Origin: QHXW01 sp963768075
GTDB taxonomy: Bacteria > Acidobacteriota > Terriglobia > Bryobacterales > Bryobacteraceae
Reading direction: 5' to 3'
Assembly (NCBI GenBank): GCA_963768075.1
Contig: CAVYHD010000024.1
Span: 118,451-182,450, forward strand
DNA: 64,000 bases
Numbering within the stretch: position 1 is the first letter of the stretch; every line of letters begins with the position of its first letter. The position numbers and the translations under genes are program-made. Positions 28,061 through 35,597 of this stretch are shown here, in pieces. The notes below the pieces were generated by a model, which saw only the letters and a program-made list of their open reading frames with translations, did no database searches and was not told the origin of the DNA.

Positions 28061-29470
28061 GTGGCAGCTTCACGTAAACACGAACTGATCGAAGCAGCAT
28101 GGCCGGAGTTCGGCGGGGGTGAGCGGCCGCCCGCCGCCTCGTTGGCGGAATTTCAATCGCGCATCGACACTGCAAGGGGGGCGATGGAGTCGCGCCGCCT
28201 GACGCACCTTGTGGTCTATGGAGATCGCGAGCACTTTGCGAATCTGGCCTACCTCACGGGCTTTGATCCTCGATTCGAGGAGGCATTGCTCATTATTCCT
28301 CCGCGCGAGACGCCGACATTACTGGTCGGCAACGAATGCGAGGCCTACCTGAGCGTGAGCCCGCTGTTTGCCGCGGGACGATTGCGCAGTGAGCGCTTCC
28401 AGCCCTTCTCGCTGCTCAATCAGCCGCGCGGCAGCAGCCGGCCGCTGGACCAAATCTTCCGCAGCCTTGGCATCACGCCAGGATCGTCGGTTGGTTGCGT
28501 GGGTTGGAAGTACTTCTCGGCCGACGAGCATCCTCTCGGACTGCGCGCGATTGATCTGCCCTCCTACATTACCGACACCTTGCGCGAGTTGGCGGCGCCT
28601 GAATACGTGGTCAACGCGACGGACATCCTCATGCATCCGGACTCAGGCCTCCGCACATTCTGCTCACCCGCGGAGATTGCCTACTTCGAATACACAAGCG
28701 TGCTGGCATCTGAAGGAATGCGGCGGATCATTTTTGGTCTGCGCGACGGGATCAGCGACCACGAAGCGGCGCAGCGGGCCGCTTACAACGGGGAGCCAAT
28801 GAGTTGCCACATGACGTTCGCAACTGCGCAAAACCGTCACGGCGGACTCGCTAGTCCCGTGGGCGCAACGATCCACAACGGGGACTTTATCAGCATGAAT
28901 GTCTGCTACTGGGGTGCCAACAGTTGCCGGGCTGCTTGGGCAGCTTCCTCGGCCGCGGATCTCCCGCAGGGGGCGAAGGATTACGTTACGGAATTTGCAG
29001 GGGTTTATTTCGAAGCTATGAGCGAGTGGTTCGCCCTTCTGCGCATCGGCGAGACCGGCGATAGCCTGAATGAGGTAATCCAGACCCGGCTGCCTTTTGA
29101 GAAATTTGGCATCTTTCTGAATCCTGGCCATCTGATTCACTTGGACGAATGGCTCAGCTCGCCAATCTTTCCGGGATCGCAAATTCGAATGCATTCCGGT
29201 ATGGCGATGCAGGTGGACGTAATTCCGTCCTCTTCGACTTACTTCTCGACGCGCATGGAGGACGGCATCGTGATTGCGGACCAGGATTTCCAGTCTCGGC
29301 TGCGCGCGCAATACCCCGACTGTTTCTCTCGATGCCTGCAGAGGCGAAGGTTCATGCGAAATACTTTGGGCATCGAGGTTAACGAAGACGTCCTGCCGCT
29401 GTCCAACATGCCGGCGATTGTCCCACCTTATTTTTTCAAGCCAAACCAGATCCTTGCGATGGAGAAATAG
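28061..29470 (+). CDS. M24-like (Xaa-Pro aminopeptidase/creatinase fold) peptidase
   Basis: The 469-aa protein has a creatinase-N-like half (LTHLVVYGDREHFANLAYLTGFDPRFEEALLII) and a C-terminal pita-bread-like half (ASEGMRRIIFGLRDGISDHEAA, LNPGHLIHLDEW, MHSGMAMQVDVIP, MEDGIVIAD). The usual five metal ligands (two Asp, His, two Glu) are not all obvious, so it may be a non-metallo or altered member. It begins with GTG 25 bp after the TonB receptor and completes the putative peptide-use operon. Confidence 0.75.
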   Translation: MAASRKHELIEAAWPEFGGGERPPAASLAEFQSRIDTARGAMESRRLTHLVVYGDREHFANLAYLTGFDPRFEEALLIIPPRETPTLLVGNECEAYLSVSPLFAAGRLRSERFQPFSLLNQPRGSSRPLDQIFRSLGITPGSSVGCVGWKYFSADEHPLGLRAIDLPSYITDTLRELAAPEYVVNATDILMHPDSGLRTFCSPAEIAYFEYTSVLASEGMRRIIFGLRDGISDHEAAQRAAYNGEPMSCHMTFATAQNRHGGLASPVGATIHNGDFISMNVCYWGANSCRAAWAASSAADLPQGAKDYVTEFAGVYFEAMSEWFALLRIGETGDSLNEVIQTRLPFEKFGIFLNPGHLIHLDEWLSSPIFPGSQIRMHSGMAMQVDVIPSSSTYFSTRMEDGIVIADQDFQSRLRAQYPDCFSRCLQRRRFMRNTLGIEVNEDVLPLSNMPAIVPPYFFKPNQILAMEK

Positions 29471-29992
29471 CGCCATCTCCAAAGGGGGCGGTTGATCCCG
29501 TCATAAATCTTTCCGGAGAATACGAGGCCCGGAGCTTCTGTGGGCTGAGAGAAAAGTCAGCGCTGTCCTACCCGTATGGTCAAAATATCAAGCCCAGGCA
29601 GTCGAGACGGCCCGGCGGTGCCAAACAAAACTCTAAGCTAACAGACACACCGTTTCTTGTCTGGTCAAGAGTCCTCGCCAGCCAAGCGGTTCTTTCGTAA
29701 GGGTTCCGCGGATCCAGCCAATGTTCAGCCCCGCGTCATCAACGTCAATGTAAGTGCTTCAACAACCTCGTCGAGTAGGACCATCGAACCGTCAAATGCG
29801 GCGCGCGCCTGGCTCCCGATGGGCGGCTCGTTCCGCAGCGCTTGGCGAAATGGTACACTTCCGCGTGAATCAGAAAATCCAGCCGGCGGCATACCACCTG
29901 TTGACCTTTCCTTCCGTCGAAGTTGTCCGAAAGATAGTGCCCTCCCTGTCGAGGGCGCAGGCATAATGAAGATCGTAATCGCGTAGTTAGAG
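29471..29992. other. Gene-poor interval
   Basis: No convincing gene was found. Short frames exist on both strands (for example 29657-29986 on plus), but none has a recognisable motif or binding site. A 27-base stretch beginning at the GTCGAAGTTGT at about 29922 recurs with few changes at about 30633; both copies run into an ATAATG. Confidence 0.4.
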
Positions 29993-30238
29993 ATGGGTAT
30001 GGATATTGAGAAGATTCTCGAGGACCTCCGCGAACAGCGTGACCAGGTTGACGCGGTGATAGGGGCCCTGCAAACAATCTACCGGCAGCAGACGCGCCGA
30101 AGAGGCCGGCCGCCAAAATGGCTGACAGCGAATGGAATCGTCGCATCGAAGATGAACCGACCACTTTCTTTGGCTCTGCCAAAGAAATCGGATCACAATT
30201 TCACGGTTGCCGCGACCACTGTGGGATTTGGGGAGTGA
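29993..30238 (+). CDS. Small conserved-looking coiled-coil protein with RGRPPKW tail
   Basis: The 81-residue frame begins MGMDIEKILEDLREQRDQVDAVIGALQTIY, an amphipathic helix, followed by a basic RRRGRPPKWL segment that resembles an AT-hook. I recall similar short proteins as common in acidobacterial genomes. Either ATG (29993 or 29999) could start it. A DNA-binding or nucleoid role is only a guess based on the basic segment. Confidence 0.55.
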   Translation: MGMDIEKILEDLREQRDQVDAVIGALQTIYRQQTRRRGRPPKWLTANGIVASKMNRPLSLALPKKSDHNFTVAATTVGFGE

Positions 30239-30872
30239 GCACCGGTGTCTAGTCTCCCTCAATCCAACCGTAGAGACACGGTGCTGGTCTACAGTCTAGA
30301 CTATGAAACGTTACAGGTCATTCGCGAGTTCTTGGAGCCACTAGGATTTGCAGTCGAATTTGCACCTGCAGCCGACATGCATCCCGTGGAGACAGATGGC
30401 GACGCGAACCACGGTGGTGCTGGTTTCACCTCAGTGTCACGGGTCGATTCGCCCCCTCTTTAACAGCTAGTCGATTTGGGAGCCGTGGCTCAACAAACGC
30501 TGCCACGCACCCTTGCGATTCGTGCGTGAGGACCTACCCAACAAATAAGTTCATCTGCATTCGCGGATTTCAGAGAAATACGCGAAATCTATAGTGCATG
30601 GTTAGTGCGGCGCTTCATATGCTAATTACGTCAAGTCGAAGTTGTTCGAAAGATAGCGCTCCGTCTTGCTGGCCTCCGGCGATAATGTACTTCGCGACGC
30701 TCGGAGGCGCTTTCGGAATTTCACGAGCAATACGAGTAAGTACGGACATCGTAGGGCAGCCAGCCCCGACTTTCAATGCTGCCTTTTCGCTGGAGGGCGG
30801 GACGGTTCCTCAACCCGCTAGCTATATCCTGAAGCGCGGCCGAATCTCAGACGAATCCAGGTTGCAGAAGAA
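30239..30872. other. Gene-poor interval with a receiver-like fragment
   Basis: A 72-codon plus-strand frame at 30245-30463 starts DTVLVYSLDYETLQVIREFLEPLGFAVEFAP after a few residues. This resembles the first strand and helix of a response-regulator receiver but then loses the pattern, so it may be a remnant. The rest holds the second copy of the imperfect repeat at about 30633-30690. No gene, RNA or terminator was recognised. Confidence 0.3.
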
Positions 30873-31394
30873 ATGACAACGGAACCATTAGACGCCACTC
30901 GACTGCTGTTACCCATCTACGCCGAGGACCACGTTCAGGGCCCGGAGCGCGCGTCGTATACACTCGTTGAGTATGGCGACTACCAGTGCCTCTCCTGCGG
31001 TCGGTGGTTTGAATTTATCCGCAATTTGCAAACAGCGCTGGGTGAGCGGCTGCGCTTCGTCTACCGGCACTATCCGCTGTCAGGCATTCATCCGGAGGCG
31101 CAGGAAGCGGCGGAAGCTGCCGAGGCCGCCGGTGCACAGGGCCGGTTTTGGCAAATGCATGCCCTGCTGTTTCGGAATCAACATGGCCTGAAGCGCAGAG
31201 ACCTGTTGTCGTACGGAGAAACCCTCGGGTTGGATATCGTGCGGCTCAAGAACGATCTGGAAACAAGGGTACACCGGGAACGCGTCCGTGAGGATTTCCG
31301 GCGCGGCGTGCAAAACGGCGTCTACAAGCCGCCGGGGCTTTTCTTGAATGGAGTACGCCGCGACGAGGTCTGCGGTTTTCGCTGCGCGGTGTAA
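30873..31394 (+). CDS. DsbA/thioredoxin-like protein with CLSC motif
   Basis: The 173-aa protein has the thioredoxin_4/DsbA pattern: SYTLVEYGDYQCLSCGRWF with the redox pair in CLSC, LRFVYRHYPLSGIHPEAQEAAEAAEAAG, FWQMHALLFRNQ and LFLNGVRRD. It lacks a signal peptide, so it is likely cytosolic, like the thioredoxin tail of some NhaA antiporters. The last ten residues (EVCGFRCAV) depart from the usual C-terminus, so a frameshift near 31365 is possible. The usual cis-Pro site reads KPPGLFLNG. Confidence 0.75.
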   Translation: MTTEPLDATRLLLPIYAEDHVQGPERASYTLVEYGDYQCLSCGRWFEFIRNLQTALGERLRFVYRHYPLSGIHPEAQEAAEAAEAAGAQGRFWQMHALLFRNQHGLKRRDLLSYGETLGLDIVRLKNDLETRVHRERVREDFRRGVQNGVYKPPGLFLNGVRRDEVCGFRCAV

Positions 31395-31630
31395 ACGATA
31401 CAAGCCTCAGCACGACGTAACGCGCACGACTCTCACGCCCTTCCTTGCAATACCCATCACCGTGCACAGGCATGGTGTCGCCGCCAAATAGAATGAGCAC
31501 CAGATCCACCGGCCTGATCCGGTTTGAACCTAGGGCCGGGGCGACGATGCATTTCCTATAACCATTCGGTCCGCCGACGCGTCCATTTAAAGAAGGTCCA
31601 ACGTAAGAGACCAGACCTTCCGCGCGAAAG

Positions 31631-32653
31631 ATGAGGATGCCAGTGAAAACGTCAGAAATTCTAAGCGCATGGCGCAAGATTCTAAGAGGTGAGCGTCCTT
31701 CGCTTTCCATCGAGATTACGCGTGAATGTCCGTTGCAGTGTCCTGGATGTTACGCCTACGATGAGGCGCATCTCGGTGGCGGCAAAACCTTGCGTAGCCT
31801 GAACGACCGCAAAGGGCAAGAACTGATAGACGGAGTACTCGAGATCGTCGATCGTGTCAAACCCTTGCATTTGTCGATCGTGGGAGGCGATCCCCTGGTC
31901 CGGTATCGTGAGCTCGAGGAGATGATTCCGTTGTTGCTCGAAAGAGGAATTCACGTACAAGTCGTTACCAGCGCTTTCCGGCCTCTGACGCCTGGCTGGG
32001 CGATGCTCGCCCACATGAACGTCGTAGTCTCCATCGACGGGTTACAGTCGGAACACGACATCCGGCGCTCGCCGGCAACGTACGACCGAATCATTAAGAA
32101 CATCGCTGGACAAAACATCACCATCCACTGCACTGTAACCGGGCAGATGATGAAACGGCCCGGCTATCTGAGGGAGTTTCTGGAGTTCTGGACTCCCAGG
32201 CCGGAGATCCACAAAGTATGGTTCAGCTTATTCACTCCACAAGTGGGAGATCATCTGCCGGAAATGTTGCAACCGCATGAGCGGCTGCAGGTGATTGCCG
32301 ACATGCTCGCTCTACGGAAGGAGTTTCCCAAGCTGGATATGCCGGAGGGCATGATTCGGCAGTTTGCCACACCACCGCGGAGTCCAAAGGATTGCGTCTT
32401 TGCTCGCACAACCGAAATTTTGTCCGCGGATCTGAAAACCAAGATTGTTCCCTGTCAGTTCGGGGGCAATCCGGACTGCGGTTCGTGCGGATGCATTGCG
32501 TCCATGGGCCTGGCCGCGGTAGCAGCGCATAAGTTGGCTGGCATCATCCCGGTTGGGGCCATCTTCAAAGCCACGGTCGAAATTGGTGAGATTCGGGCCC
32601 GAAGGAACGTACGGCTTCAACCAGTGGAAGAACCTCTGCGGGTGCTGCCCTGA
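31631..32653 (+). CDS. Radical SAM protein with C-terminal cysteine cluster
   Basis: The 340-aa protein has the CxxxCxxC cluster-binding motif in SIEITRECPLQCPGCYAYD (near residues 33-40), SIVGGDPLVRYRELEEMIP for the GGE-like motif (GGD here), and VVVSIDGLQSEHD. A C-terminal group of Cys (CVFARTTEILSADLK, then PCQFGGNPDCGSCGC) can hold an auxiliary Fe-S cluster as in SPASM-like enzymes. The ATG at 31631 or 31637 starts it. Its substrate is unknown. It converges with the Lys/Glu-repeat and ATP-grasp operon, and peptide-modifying radical SAM enzymes often have this C-terminal cluster, but a shared role is inference. Confidence 0.8.
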   Translation: MRMPVKTSEILSAWRKILRGERPSLSIEITRECPLQCPGCYAYDEAHLGGGKTLRSLNDRKGQELIDGVLEIVDRVKPLHLSIVGGDPLVRYRELEEMIPLLLERGIHVQVVTSAFRPLTPGWAMLAHMNVVVSIDGLQSEHDIRRSPATYDRIIKNIAGQNITIHCTVTGQMMKRPGYLREFLEFWTPRPEIHKVWFSLFTPQVGDHLPEMLQPHERLQVIADMLALRKEFPKLDMPEGMIRQFATPPRSPKDCVFARTTEILSADLKTKIVPCQFGGNPDCGSCGCIASMGLAAVAAHKLAGIIPVGAIFKATVEIGEIRARRNVRLQPVEEPLRVLP

Positions 32654-32765
32654 CGGCGGCGGCGCTATAAACAAGAATTCTCGTGTCCAGCAAATCGGCG
32701 CACTCACGTCGATCCGTTTTATGGACGTGTTGTTTTCGGCAAGAAGCAGACCTGACGCATGCTTG

Positions 32766-32797
32766 CGGGCGATAACATGATTTGCCGCTATCGCCCG
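32766..32797. terminator. Hairpin between convergent genes, possible bidirectional terminator
   Basis: CGGGCGATA at 32766-32774 pairs perfectly with TATCGCCCG at 32789-32797 across a 14-base loop. It lies between the radical SAM gene and the Lys/Glu-repeat gene, which converge. No T-run follows on either strand, so it could be a weak or Rho-assisted terminator. Confidence 0.4.
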
Positions 32798-32819
32798 GGC
32801 ACGTGCAGTACGTAGAGTG

Positions 32820-33266
32820 CTACTTGTTCCCCTGAGCCTTCAGCCGCTCGATCACGGCTGTGGCTATCTGTTCCACCAAACCGGGATCGACTACTTTCTC
32901 AGGCTTCGAAAGTTCCTTTTCAGGCTTCAGCGCCTCTTTCTCCGGTTTGAAAAACTCCTTTTCCTTTTCACTTTTCAGCAGCTCTTTTTCCTTCTCGGGT
33001 TTGAAGAATTCCTTCTCCTTCTCACCCTTGAGTAGCTCCTTCTCCTTCTCCGGCTTGAAGTGTTCCTTCTCTACCTTCCAGATCTCTTTCTCCTTCTCGC
33101 TTTTGAAGTGCTCTTTCTCCGTCTTCAAGATCTCTTTTTCGGGGCGGATCTGTGCCTGTATAACCGCGTAGAGATCGCGCAACTTGAAATCGGCGATCGG
33201 TAGATCGTAATCGATTGCCGTCGGCCGGTTCTCCTGGCCAATCATCGGTTCTTTCTTTTCGGGCAT
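32820..33266 (-). CDS. Lys/Glu-repeat protein, candidate substrate of the ATP-grasp ligase
   Basis: The 148-aa protein has three parts. Residues 1-42 are non-repetitive (IDYDLPIADFKLRDLYAVIQAQI). Residues of about 43-123 are some ten copies of a 7- or 9-residue unit, aromatic or Leu, then K-x-EKE or K-x-EKEKE (for example FKPEKEKEL, LKGEKEKEF). The last 25 residues are a helix (VDPGLVEQIATAVIERLKAQ). AAGGAG lies nine bases before the ATG. It is the last gene of the operon, 31 bp after the graspetide-synthetase-like ATP-grasp gene. A leader-repeated-core layout beside such a ligase fits a ribosomally made, side-chain-crosslinked peptide. A structural coiled coil is the alternative. Confidence 0.75.
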   Translation of the reverse strand: MPEKKEPMIGQENRPTAIDYDLPIADFKLRDLYAVIQAQIRPEKEILKTEKEHFKSEKEKEIWKVEKEHFKPEKEKELLKGEKEKEFFKPEKEKELLKSEKEKEFFKPEKEALKPEKELSKPEKVVDPGLVEQIATAVIERLKAQGNK

Positions 33267-33297
33267 GATTTCTTTCTCCTTTTAGGTGGTTGGTGAT

Positions 33298-34212
33298 TTA
33301 TGCAAATACGTTGTTTTCCGTTGCCTGATGACGAATCAGGTAGTCCACAACACATCGGGTGATGGGCTGCCCGCTACGTCCTTCGTAGAATGTGAATTGG
33401 GGGAATGGATTCAGCTCGAGCGCCACGAGGCGGCCATCGTCGCTCTGCTTGAAATCGATGCCTCCGACGATCAGCCCCAGGCGCTCGGTGAACCGGACAC
33501 AGCGTTCGACCACGTCATACGGCAGCTCTGCCGGCTCCGCCACGATCTCCTCGCGGTCGGCGAGAGCGGAGCGGCGATAGTCTTCATTGGCCGCAGCCAG
33601 TCTCGTGGCGAATGCCTGCCGGCCGATGACGTGGACCCGGTAATCGGCTCCGTGTACGAACTCCTGAAACTGCGTCGGGCTGTTGGGAAGCAGGCGCACG
33701 CGCTCGAAGTGTTCGGGTTTCCACACCTGCGCAAACGACATGACATTGCTCACGCCCTTGAAGATCACCCGGCCGCCGAGTTCGTCATGGAAATGCAAGG
33801 CCTGCTCCGGAACGTTGGTGACGAGCGTGCGCGGCACATCGAATCCAGCCCGCGCCATCAAGCCGAGTTGGTACGGCTTCGAATAGTTGGAGTACGCTTT
33901 TGCGGGGCGGTTGATGACCGGACACCGTGTGGCGAGCAGCATGCGGTTTAGGTCCACTTGCAGGCGGCTCATGGGTCCGACGACTGCGGGGTCGAGCGTC
34001 CGCGCTACCGCGTGACGCACGAAGATCGAACCCACCGGCCGGCTGCCGTCGCACTGCTTGCCCTGGATTCGCCAAGCTTCCTTTTCACGCTCAATCCTGT
34101 ACTCATCCGGGTGATCTTCGTCGACCACCGCGAATGCATGTCCGGAACTCTCCAGCTCCGCCAGAAACCGCGGGTAGACCTTGTCGCGGCTCGATCCCAA
34201 ATAGAGAATCAT
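33298..34212 (-). CDS. RimK/graspetide-synthetase-like ATP-grasp ligase
   Basis: The 304-aa protein has INRPAKAYSNYSKPYQLGLMARAGFDVPRTLVTNVPEQ, the hinge found in graspetide (omega-ester peptide) synthetases. GRVIFKGVS carries an ATP-binding Lys, then QEFVHGADYRVHV, GGIDFKQSDDGR and LELNPFPQF with the Mg-binding Glu/Asn near residues 266-268. These enzymes phosphorylate Glu or Asp side chains and join them to Ser/Thr or Lys. The ATG overlaps the stop of the upstream gene (ATGA). It sits directly before the Lys/Glu-repeat gene, the likely substrate; lysine-glutamate isopeptide bonds would be the predicted product. RimK-type glutamylation of another protein is an alternative. Confidence 0.85.
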   Translation of the reverse strand: MILYLGSSRDKVYPRFLAELESSGHAFAVVDEDHPDEYRIEREKEAWRIQGKQCDGSRPVGSIFVRHAVARTLDPAVVGPMSRLQVDLNRMLLATRCPVINRPAKAYSNYSKPYQLGLMARAGFDVPRTLVTNVPEQALHFHDELGGRVIFKGVSNVMSFAQVWKPEHFERVRLLPNSPTQFQEFVHGADYRVHVIGRQAFATRLAAANEDYRRSALADREEIVAEPAELPYDVVERCVRFTERLGLIVGGIDFKQSDDGRLVALELNPFPQFTFYEGRSGQPITRCVVDYLIRHQATENNVFA

Positions 34213-34976
34213 GCGGCCACCTTATTTTTCGTGGCGACATGCTTCAATAGCGCGGATGCTACGTTCCACACCAATGCCTCTGGTTCGCCCTCAAGTTGTG
34301 GGATGACCTCTACCCATTGCAAACGCACGCCGGACAGTTCGAAATCCAAACGGCTGAGCGCGATCCCGTTGTACTGTTCCCACAGCGAAAGCGCCTGCTC
34401 GTAACGAGCCAGCCGGGCGACCACCGCGGAGTGGCAACCTGGCGGCGCAATCGTGCGGCCGCCTGAGCGGTAAACACTCGCCACGCCTTCTTCCGCGGGT
34501 CGATTGGTCGGAAACAGGCGGCCGCCAGCCCACTGGCCTTCGCCCGAGCTACTTGCCTCCACATCGATGGCGTCCGCCAGGCTAGCGCGCAGTTCGAAGG
34601 GATAGCCGAGATCTTGCAACCACCAACCCAGGCCGCAGCGGTTGGCCACGGGACATTCGAGACTGTCGAACAGCGCGAACCAGGAAGCCATCGTCTCGTG
34701 ATAGACAAACATCTGGTCTTGGAGATCGAACTCGTCGGACGGCCACCACGCACGGGGCAGTCGCAGAATGGCGCCCTGCACATCGTCAAGAGGCACTTTC
34801 TGGCTTGAGATTTCGAGAAATCCGCGCGCGCTTGCACCTTTTCCTTCGTACGCGAAGCTCGTGCCACCGAACAGCGCGTTTTCATCGATTTGCTTCGTCG
34901 TCCAGTCGGCTCCCGTGCACAAACGCAGCAGTTCTTTGACTAAACGATCGTCCGAGTTTCCGCAGATCAAGACCAT
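34209..34976 (-). CDS. ATP-grasp-like partner protein, probably lacking ATP-binding residues
   Basis: The 255-aa protein resembles the shape of its neighbour without its active site. MVLICGNSDDRLVKELLRLC matches a pre-ATP-grasp start. GAILRLPRAWWPS, DLQDQMFVYHETMASWFALFDSLECPVANR matches the region where related ligases carry the R-x-W and NR motifs, and LSRLDFELSGVRLQWVEVIPQLEGEPEALVWN replaces the iDF and ELNP motifs. No Lys or Glu/Asn set for ATP and Mg is seen. It may be a regulatory or substrate-binding half of a heterodimer. GGAGG five bases before the ATG at 34976 selects this start over the upstream GTG. The stop overlaps the ligase start. Confidence 0.65.
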   Translation of the reverse strand: MVLICGNSDDRLVKELLRLCTGADWTTKQIDENALFGGTSFAYEGKGASARGFLEISSQKVPLDDVQGAILRLPRAWWPSDEFDLQDQMFVYHETMASWFALFDSLECPVANRCGLGWWLQDLGYPFELRASLADAIDVEASSSGEGQWAGGRLFPTNRPAEEGVASVYRSGGRTIAPPGCHSAVVARLARYEQALSLWEQYNGIALSRLDFELSGVRLQWVEVIPQLEGEPEALVWNVASALLKHVATKNKVAA

Positions 34977-35060
34977 CCAAACCTCCAGCACGGCGTAGCC
35001 GTGCCCGTTGGCAAATTGATTTCGCCGCGGCGCTTTCGCGGAATGATCCGAGCCGGATTC

Positions 35061-35597
35061 TTACTGACGGCGGAAGTATCCGGTGCGCAAAATAGCGACT
35101 GCGTCGCGCGCGTCCACCTCTTGAACGGGCGAGGCTCCCGAAAACTGGTAATGGCGGCCCGTGGATGAGCCGCGCACAAGAATCAGCGAGTCTTCGACGT
35201 ATCTGAGCGTCACCGCGCCTTGGGCCGTTACAGCATCTCGTTCACTGGCGAATCGTGAAGGGGCGTTCCATTCTGTCTGCTTCTGTCCGCAACAGGGCAT
35301 GATCTTCACCTCGATAATTACGACCGGAGCCTGACCGATACGGTCCAGCAGGCACGCCGCGCCAGAGAGCGCCAACCACGTCAGGGGCAGGCACCACAGC
35401 TCGCGCGTTACGAACAAGGCGAGGGGCGCTGCCACCCAGATGCTGATGCAGTTAAGACATTCCATGAGTTTGCCGGCGCGCCTGCGGAGACGAAGGACGA
35501 TTTCCGCCGGGCCGTCCTCGTACGCCAATAGATGCGCCAACCGCCACGTCGCCAGAATCGCGATCAGAAACCGCATCCCCAACCCCATCTCGCTCAT
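35061..35597 (-). CDS. DUF1360 membrane domain fused to a short MPCCG-type domain
   Basis: Residues 1 to about 95 are a DUF1360 domain: FLIAILATWRLAHLLAYEDGP, a CLNCIS pair and two or three hydrophobic segments. Residues from about 102 (MPCCGQKQ) to the end read like a separate small protein known in other bacteria: ending SLILVRGSSTGRHYQFSG, PVQEVDARDAVAILRTGYF. An internal ATG before PCCG has GAGGTGA seven bases upstream, so the second domain may also be made alone. Its ATG overlaps the stop of the large upstream gene (ATGA). Function is unknown; DUF1360 proteins occur in spore and phage-like contexts. Confidence 0.7.
   Translation of the reverse strand: MSEMGLGMRFLIAILATWRLAHLLAYEDGPAEIVLRLRRRAGKLMECLNCISIWVAAPLALFVTRELWCLPLTWLALSGAACLLDRIGQAPVVIIEVKIMPCCGQKQTEWNAPSRFASERDAVTAQGAVTLRYVEDSLILVRGSSTGRHYQFSGASPVQEVDARDAVAILRTGYFRRQ

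Noticed and set aside
31500..31600. tRNA-like end before the radical SAM gene
   Set aside because: A TTCGGTCCG phrase is present but no acceptor or anticodon stem can be folded.
32870..33140. CRISPR-like regularity of repeated CTTCTC/CTCCTT blocks
   Set aside because: The period is a multiple of three and matches the Lys/Glu codon repeat of a real gene; no spacers.
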